A DNA stretch of 64,000 nucleotides, taken from assembly GCF_014117325.1 (NCBI RefSeq), contig NZ_CP059732.1, positions 8,383,501-8,447,500 of the forward strand, given 5' to 3'. Positions 58,677 to 64,000 of the stretch are shown here, one piece after another (the stretch's first letter is position 1; each line of letters opens with the position of its first letter). The notes beneath the pieces were generated by a model. That model was not told the origin of the DNA. It ran no database searches and worked only from the letters and a program-made list of their open reading frames with translations. Both the position numbers and the translations under genes were made by a program. Source of the stretch: Spirosoma foliorum. Its GTDB lineage: Bacteria > Bacteroidota > Bacteroidia > Cytophagales > Spirosomataceae.

Positions 58677-61103
58677 CTATTCCGTTTTTAAACTTTTAAC
58701 AGGATTCATCAGGGCGGTGGCAATCGTTTTGCTACCAATGGAAACTAAAACCAGACACAAGACTAATAGGGCAGGCACCGCAAAAAGCCACCAGCTTAGT
58801 TCGATACGAGCCGCGTAATTCGCCAGCCAGTTTTTAACTAAAAAGTACGTAATGGGAAGGCCGATGGCTATGGAGACCAGCACGGTCTTTATAAAATCTT
58901 TGGACAGTAAAATCATTAGGTTCGTGGTACTGGCTCCGATCACCTTGCGAATACCGATCTCCTTCGTTCGCTTGGAAACGGTAAACGTAGCCAGACCGAA
59001 CAGACCTAAACAGGAAATCAGGATGGCAAAACCCGTCAGGGCACCAAATACCTGCTGAAAGCGCTCATCGGCTTTATACTGTTTGTCGTACTCACTGTCC
59101 ATGAAGAAGTAGCTAAACGGTGAATAAGGGAAGTTAGCCTTGTACACATTTTTCAGCGTGGCGAGTTGTTCGCTGGCATTGCCGCCCGCAAACTTTACGC
59201 TGGCAAACGAATCGAATTTGGGCGAATACATGTGTATGATTGGGATGTAGGCCGCCTTCGGTGATTCGTAGTGGTAATTGTTGACAACTCCCCGAATCGT
59301 TGCCTTATTCCCCCAAAGGTCTACCCGTTTGCCAATAGCCTCTTCAGGCGTAGGAATGCCCCAAAGCCGGATTGTTTCCTCATTGACAATAAGTTGTCGG
59401 TTCGTTGTGTCCGAAAAACCGGGTCGGGTTGTTAGATCGAAGTTTTTGCCCGCCAATAGTTTAAGACCCATCAGGTCGATAAACGACGTGTCGATCCGGG
59501 TCAGGTAATAATTATAGGAGGTTTTCTTGGCAGCATCCGACAAATTAATCCCCGTCGTCGTACCCATTTGTGAAGATGCCAAGCCTGGTACTGTACTCGA
59601 AAGTGATACCGCCTTTACCTGCGACTGGTTGAGCAGCATCTGTCGGAACCTACTATAATCCTGTTGACTATCGATTCCTACCGGAGCTTTCACCACCAGG
59701 GTATGGTCAATGTTTATCCCTAAGTTTTGATCTCGCAGAAAATTCACCTGCCAATACACCGCGAATGTTTGCACCAGCAGAATTAAGGTAATCGTAAACT
59801 GAAAAACCACGAGCGATTTTCGTAGCAATAGCCCTTTGGTAGATCGTGAGAAACTGCCCTTGAGTACCGTAACCGGATCGAAGGAGGACAGCACGAAAGC
59901 CGGATAAAATCCTGACAACAGCGTACTCAGCAACAGAAACGCACCAAGGCTTTCCCAGAAAAATATATCGCCGAATACCGTAAAGCCTTCAGGCAACCCC
60001 GACACTTCAACAAACAGGGGCTGTAGGGTCATGACCAGCCCTACCGCCAATATTCCGGCAACGATATTGATCAGAACGGTTTCTGTGAAAATCTGCGCTT
60101 TTATCTGTCTCTGGGTGGAACCAATCACCTTTCTCATACCAATTTCCCGTGCTCGGTCAAGGGCCTTAGAGGTGGTCAGATTTACGTAATTAACAAAGGC
60201 GCTCAGAAGCACCAGAAAGGCTACGCCCAGCAGAAAGTACACCGACCGCGCTTCGCCATTTGGCTCCGGCTCAAATGTTTTGTGAGAGTGCAGGTGTATG
60301 TCGCCGACCTTCTGACCGATTACTCGATCGTTTACTATCTTTTTGTCCCTGATCAATCGGTCGCTGAAAGCCGCCAGCGATTTGGTAAACCCTTCATATT
60401 TGGTATTTGGAGCTAATTGTACATAGGTGTACGTGTTATTATTATTCCAGTTGTCTTCCCATTCGCCAAAGTCCGACAGCATGGTCGGGTAGGAGAGCAG
60501 CATATCGAATTTTAGATGGGTATTCGCCGGGCTATTGGGTACAACGCCGACTATGTCTACCAGAATGCTCCCGTTTGACTTGGGAATTTTCAGGGTTTTA
60601 CCCACTACATCGAGCTTCTTGAAGTAGGTCAACGCTGTTTTTTCTGTCAGCACAGCCTGACGAGGCTTCGTAAAAAGACCGTTCCGATTTCCCTGAAGCA
60701 GCGGGTAATTAAATAGCGAGAAAAAGGAAGGATCGACGGCGTAGATTTTATCCAGCAAGAAATAATTAGTGCCAATCTGAATGGTTGGATTAGGTTTGAC
60801 AACATCATAGACGCGTGTATAGTCGATTACCTCACTCATTTCCTGCTTGGCTTTTGGGCCAATTGGAGGATAATTTTCGGCATCCTGTGCGTCTACTGTA
60901 CCACCGTTCATATAATCGATGGTGAGTCGCACCAGTTGATTAGCCCGTGGGTTCGACTGTTCGTAACTCAGTTCGAAGCGCACATACTGAATAATGAGCA
61001 GTGCCACTGCCAACCCACTGGCCAGTCCCACCACATTAATGAGGCTGAACGTGGTATCTTTCCTGATAATTCGCAGGGCTATTTTGAGGTAGTTTGCTAG
61101 CAT
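58677..61103 (-). CDS. Double-FtsX (MacB-like) ABC-type permease 6, most divergent
   Basis: The ATG at 61103 gives 808 residues beginning MLANYLKIALRIIRKD. A longer frame from 61214 would run through repeat B and is rejected. FtsX motifs AREIGMRKVIGS and TKEIGIRKVIGA; the end is KTIATALMNPVKSLKTE, unlike the SLRSE of the others. The periplasmic core 'ARVYDVVKPNPTIQIGTNYFLLDKIYAVDPSFFSLFNYPLLQG' has the usual strand order. It is a separate branch of the family within one operon. Confidence 0.91.
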   Translation of the reverse strand: MLANYLKIALRIIRKDTTFSLINVVGLASGLAVALLIIQYVRFELSYEQSNPRANQLVRLTIDYMNGGTVDAQDAENYPPIGPKAKQEMSEVIDYTRVYDVVKPNPTIQIGTNYFLLDKIYAVDPSFFSLFNYPLLQGNRNGLFTKPRQAVLTEKTALTYFKKLDVVGKTLKIPKSNGSILVDIVGVVPNSPANTHLKFDMLLSYPTMLSDFGEWEDNWNNNNTYTYVQLAPNTKYEGFTKSLAAFSDRLIRDKKIVNDRVIGQKVGDIHLHSHKTFEPEPNGEARSVYFLLGVAFLVLLSAFVNYVNLTTSKALDRAREIGMRKVIGSTQRQIKAQIFTETVLINIVAGILAVGLVMTLQPLFVEVSGLPEGFTVFGDIFFWESLGAFLLLSTLLSGFYPAFVLSSFDPVTVLKGSFSRSTKGLLLRKSLVVFQFTITLILLVQTFAVYWQVNFLRDQNLGINIDHTLVVKAPVGIDSQQDYSRFRQMLLNQSQVKAVSLSSTVPGLASSQMGTTTGINLSDAAKKTSYNYYLTRIDTSFIDLMGLKLLAGKNFDLTTRPGFSDTTNRQLIVNEETIRLWGIPTPEEAIGKRVDLWGNKATIRGVVNNYHYESPKAAYIPIIHMYSPKFDSFASVKFAGGNASEQLATLKNVYKANFPYSPFSYFFMDSEYDKQYKADERFQQVFGALTGFAILISCLGLFGLATFTVSKRTKEIGIRKVIGASTTNLMILLSKDFIKTVLVSIAIGLPITYFLVKNWLANYAARIELSWWLFAVPALLVLCLVLVSIGSKTIATALMNPVKSLKTE

Positions 61104-61120
61104 ATGGTTTGAGGAAATTT

Positions 61121-61230
61121 GTAGAGACCGGTCCGCCGGTGCGGCAATCCCTTGCGTCTCCTGTGCGTCAGCATTTTTAGTCTCAGCTAAAGCCATCCGG
61201 GGTATGAGCCGCAAAGGGTTGCGGCTCTAC
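61121..61230. repeat. Dispersed palindrome family B, copy 3
   Basis: GTAGAGACCGGTCCGCC at one end and GCAAAGGGTTGCGGCTCTAC at the other; its GTAGAGCC end (minus-strand reading) supplies the TAG stop codon of permease 7 (61227-61229). It spans the whole gap to permease 6. Confidence 0.85.
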
Positions 61231-63647
61231 TCAGATCGCAAACTCTTCACCGGATTCATCAGTGCGGCTTTGATGCTCTGGAAACTCACCGTTAGTAGCG
61301 CAATACCTACCGATAGCACGGCCGCCACGGCGAACATCCACCACGAAATGTCAATTTTATAGGCGAAGTCTTCCAGCCACCGACTCATAGCATACCAGGC
61401 TACCGGTACAGCAATGACGATGGCAATCGCTACCAGCTTCAAAAAGTCTTTCGAGAGTAAAGCCACAATGCTGGCGACCGAAGCACCAAGTACTTTTCGT
61501 ACGCCGATTTCTTTGGTTCGCTGTTCAGCTGTGAATGTAGCTAGTCCGAACAAGCCCAGGCAGGCGACGAAAATGGTTAGCCCGGCAAAGATGCCGAGAA
61601 TTCTGCCAATTTTCTGTTCTGCCCGATACGTAGCCATAAAGCGTTCGTCCAGAAACGAATAGGCAAAAGGGGCGTCGGGCATGAGCTGGCTCCATTGCTG
61701 TTTCAAACTGGTCAAAAGTCCCGAAATGTCTTTCGTTTTTACCTTCACAATCACCGTTCCCGAATTACGACCCAGCACCATGACTAAAGGCGCAATTTGT
61801 TCATGCATCGACTTAAAGTGGAAATCTTTTACGACGCCAATCACGTGATAGGTGAATTTTTTTCCTTCGTTGGTAGCGTTGGTAATGGTGTGGCCTAAGG
61901 CCTTATCGCTCCAGCCAAACGTTTTAGCGGCTGTCTCATTCAGAATTACACCCAACGAATCGGTACCGTATTGCTGGGAGAAATTCCGGCCAGTTGCCAG
62001 TTTCATGCCCAGTGTTGGGATGTAGTTGTAATCGACATCGTATCGGAGGGTTTTTACTAGTTGCGTTGAATTGGTTTCGGGATAAACCGTGAAGTTGTTG
62101 TTATTACTTGGGCCAGCAGGCAGGTAACCGGATGTACTAACGTTCACGACGCGAGGGTCCTGCATGATCTGATTTCGGAAGACATCTTCCTTTTTGCCTA
62201 GTAACCAGGTCTCGGGTAATACCAGCACCTGATCTTTGTCGTAGCCTAATTTCTTGTTCTGAATGTAGCTGAGTTGGCGATAGACTACCGTAGCGCCGAC
62301 CATCAGTGAGATCGAAATGAAGAATTGAAAAACGACCAAACCGCTGCGTAACCCGATACTGTTTCGGCTCGATGTGAACTTACCTTTCAACACCGCAATC
62401 GGCTTGAACGACGACAGGAAAAAGGCTGGATAGCTTCCGGCCAGAACACCTACCAGCAAGCCGAGTATCAGCAAACCTGGCAATAACCAGGCATTCGTTG
62501 TGAAGTTTAACGTTAATTCCTTGCCTGCCAGTTGGTTGAAAAGCGGCAATGCCATATAAACCAAGCCAATGGCAAGGAGCAACGCAATCGCCGTCAACAG
62601 GAGCGATTCAACCAGAAATTGATTGGCGAGTGCCATTTTAACCGAACCCAGCACTTTCCGAATCCCCACCTCTTTGGCCCGTTTAGAGGCCCCTGCTGTG
62701 GACAGGTTCATGAAATTAATGCAGGCAATCAGCAGCATAAACAGAGCTACAGCGCCAAAAATATAAACATAGCGAATGTCGCTCCCCGCTTCCAGATTCA
62801 TCGTCATCTTCGAACGAAGGTGGATGTCGGTCAGCGGTTCCAGAAACAGACCAATGTCATTGCCTTTTTGACGGAATTGGGCCAAGGTCATGCCCATCGC
62901 CTGTTGTAACGGAGGGGCCATATATTTCTCCACCACCTGTGGCATTTTGGCTTCCAGCTGCCGGTAATCGTACCCCTTTGGCAAGACTAAGTAGGTATGG
63001 AATTCGGACGTCATCCAAGAATTCGAATTGGCATCCGGGTGACTGGCCATCGAGACAAACAGGTCGAAATGGAAGTGTGCGTTGGTGGGCACCTTGTCCA
63101 TGACACCGGTAATTTGATAGGTTGTGTTCCAGTCTTTGAGGGATACTACTTTGCCAATGGGGTTCTCGTTCCCGAAATACTTCTGAGCCATTGCCTGGGT
63201 AATAATTGCCGTATTGGGGCGAATCAGGGCAGTTTTGGCGTCGCCCTGAAGAAGAGGGAGTGTGAATACCTGGAAAAAATTAGAATCTACGTAGGCAATG
63301 GCGTTATCCTTGAAGGTTTTGTCGCCAACTGTAATGAGTGGCGCTCCACCTATACGTAATCGGGTGGATTCCAGTACTTCTGGATAATCGGCTTTGAGGG
63401 TTTTGGCAACGGGTGGCATTACGTGCGCTTCGTTCATCTGGCCACCCTGCATCGAGCCTTTGAAAATGACGCGTACAATTTGATCGGCCTTTTCGTTGAA
63501 ACGGTCGTAGCTGAGTTCATCAAGTATAAACAGGCTGATGAGCATACAGGTGGCTAATCCAAGTGCTAGTCCTGTAATGTTGATGGCTGAGAACGCCTTA
63601 TTGCGAACCAGATTCCGCCAGGCGATTTTGATATAGTTTTGCAGCAT
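61227..63647 (-). CDS. Double-FtsX (MacB-like) ABC-type permease 7, operon head
   Basis: The 806-residue protein is the first gene of the run of permeases 7, 6, 5, 4 and the 201-residue secreted protein. Motifs AKEVGIRKVLGS and TKEIGVRKVLGA, end KAALMNPVKSLRSE, stop TAG within repeat B. It carries the sigma-54-like promoter and enhancer sites at 63696-63800. If the palindromes at every junction act as partial terminators or stabilisers, expression would step down along the operon. Confidence 0.93.
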   Translation of the reverse strand: MLQNYIKIAWRNLVRNKAFSAINITGLALGLATCMLISLFILDELSYDRFNEKADQIVRVIFKGSMQGGQMNEAHVMPPVAKTLKADYPEVLESTRLRIGGAPLITVGDKTFKDNAIAYVDSNFFQVFTLPLLQGDAKTALIRPNTAIITQAMAQKYFGNENPIGKVVSLKDWNTTYQITGVMDKVPTNAHFHFDLFVSMASHPDANSNSWMTSEFHTYLVLPKGYDYRQLEAKMPQVVEKYMAPPLQQAMGMTLAQFRQKGNDIGLFLEPLTDIHLRSKMTMNLEAGSDIRYVYIFGAVALFMLLIACINFMNLSTAGASKRAKEVGIRKVLGSVKMALANQFLVESLLLTAIALLLAIGLVYMALPLFNQLAGKELTLNFTTNAWLLPGLLILGLLVGVLAGSYPAFFLSSFKPIAVLKGKFTSSRNSIGLRSGLVVFQFFISISLMVGATVVYRQLSYIQNKKLGYDKDQVLVLPETWLLGKKEDVFRNQIMQDPRVVNVSTSGYLPAGPSNNNNFTVYPETNSTQLVKTLRYDVDYNYIPTLGMKLATGRNFSQQYGTDSLGVILNETAAKTFGWSDKALGHTITNATNEGKKFTYHVIGVVKDFHFKSMHEQIAPLVMVLGRNSGTVIVKVKTKDISGLLTSLKQQWSQLMPDAPFAYSFLDERFMATYRAEQKIGRILGIFAGLTIFVACLGLFGLATFTAEQRTKEIGVRKVLGASVASIVALLSKDFLKLVAIAIVIAVPVAWYAMSRWLEDFAYKIDISWWMFAVAAVLSVGIALLTVSFQSIKAALMNPVKSLRSE

Positions 63648-63695
63648 GGGTACTCGATGTTTTACAAGCTAAGCTAAGAGCCTGTAAATACAGTA

Positions 63696-63710
63696 CCAAA
63701 TGACGTACCA
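63696..63710 (-). promoter_or_regulatory. Sigma-54-like promoter of the permease 7 operon
   Basis: Minus strand TGGTAC-GTCAT-TTGG, 49 bases before the start codon. The -12 dinucleotide is GG as at 31149 and 52052. Confidence 0.62.
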
Positions 63711-63763
63711 TGATTTCAAGTGACTGAATACTAATGATTTATGATTTTTGGGTGACGAAATTG

Positions 63764-63800
63764 TGTCCGCAAACGGACGTCGGTCGGACAGTGCCGGACA
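63764..63800 (-). promoter_or_regulatory. Activator sites of the permease 7 operon
   Basis: Site 1 is TGTCCG-CAAA-CGGACG (63764-63779). Two further CGGACA half-sites follow at 63785 and 63795; the second is 21 bp from the right half of site 1, as in the other units. 53 bases to the -24 T. Confidence 0.75.
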
Positions 63801-63804
63801 ATCC

Positions 63805-63914
63805 GAACCGGGATTTTTATGATTTTACTGACCAACTATGATTTCGTCATATTCCTCGGCAAAGCCGAATAACAAAATCACAGTCGGTCAGTAAAATCAC
63901 AAAAATCCTGGTTC
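63805..63914. repeat. Dispersed palindrome family D, copy 2
   Basis: GAACCGGGATTTTTATGATT pairs with AATCACAAAAATCCTGGTTC. It lies between the activator sites of permease 7 and the stop codon of permease 8. Confidence 0.8.
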
Positions 63915-63917
63915 AGA

Positions 63918-64000
63918 TTACTCCGACCGTAAACTTTCTGTCGGATTATCAAGGGCGGCCCGATAAGTACGTATGCCGATGGTTAGACCGCCCAGCAAAA
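63918..64000 (-). CDS. Permease 8, C-terminal fragment at window edge
   Basis: The minus strand gives ...LLGGLTIGIRTYRAALDNPTESLRSE then TAA (63918-63920). The helix and NPxxSLRSE ending match the C-termini of the other permeases (GIALLTVSFQSIKAALMNPVKSLRSE), so this is the tail of another double-FtsX permease continuing past the right edge. Only about 27 residues can be seen. Confidence 0.8.
   Translation of the reverse strand, partial: LLGGLTIGIRTYRAALDNPTESLRSE

Noticed and set aside
61104..61214. Extended N-terminus of permease 6
   Set aside because: The extra codons are encoded by palindrome family B; the ATG at 61103 aligns with the MLxxYLKIA start of the other permeases.
1..64000. 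CRISPR array, tRNA or rRNA genes, complete insertion sequence
   Set aside because: No regularly spaced direct repeats, cloverleaf-like runs with CCA-type ends, rRNA-like stretches or transposase frames were seen.

Overview
The window reads as chromosome of a Bacteroidota species, most likely a Spirosoma-like member of the Cytophagales. The basis is two SusC/SusD pairs, Bacteroidota-type promoter sequence (TAnnTTTG), DUF4097 and GIN-domain envelope proteins, and above all a long array of ~800-residue double-FtsX permeases. The genus is an inference from gene content. No tRNA, rRNA, CRISPR array, prophage or intact insertion sequence was seen.

Layout. 1-9 kb (+): the end of a SusC porin, its SusD partner, a PQQ/cytochrome c dehydrogenase and a GH78 alpha-L-rhamnosidase, together a plant-sugar utilisation block. 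9-14 kb (-): a MatB-like acyl-CoA synthetase, a 37-residue single-helix protein and an SSS-family sodium symporter in one operon, plus an unknown polytopic membrane protein. 14-24 kb (mostly -): a DUF1080 protein, two hydrophilic disordered-looking proteins, a GlcD/GlcF-type FAD/Fe-S oxidoreductase, a degenerate ExbD-like protein, two small membrane proteins, a DUF4097 protein and an S41 peptidase. 24-29 kb (+): a second, complete SusC/SusD pair. 29-39 kb (-): PA14-OmpA protein, small unknown protein, dienelactone hydrolase, YceI, LamG protein, SDR, AraC regulator and two serine hydrolases. 39-42.6 kb (-): an ECF sigma factor, a HEAT-repeat anti-sigma factor and two translationally coupled DUF4097 proteins. 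42.8-64 kb (-): seven complete permeases and the tail of an eighth, interspersed with a GIN-domain protein and two paralogous secreted proteins with an internal duplication; no ABC ATPase is present in the window.

Main discovery. Five transcription units (three in the permease array, plus a DUF4097 gene at 21 kb and a 97-residue unknown gene at 31 kb) carry the same two-part control region. One part is a sigma-54-like -24/-12 element (TGGYAY-N5-TTGS or a variant). The other, 52-54 bp upstream, is a pair of 16-bp sites of form TGTCCG-N4-CGGACA whose centres lie 21-23 bp apart. This is the geometry of an enhancer for an NtrC-type activator. It predicts one sigma-54 regulon for envelope permeases and their accessory proteins, with the regulator itself outside the window.

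Second theme. The window is crowded with long inverted repeats (arms 14 to >30 bp), several in families of two to four copies. A long palindrome or family-repeat fragment sits within about 0-25 bp after the stop codon of every permease gene. One repeat has entered a coding sequence (the FAD/Fe-S oxidoreductase), one forms most of a signal peptide (a DUF4097 protein), and two supply the stop codon of a permease gene.
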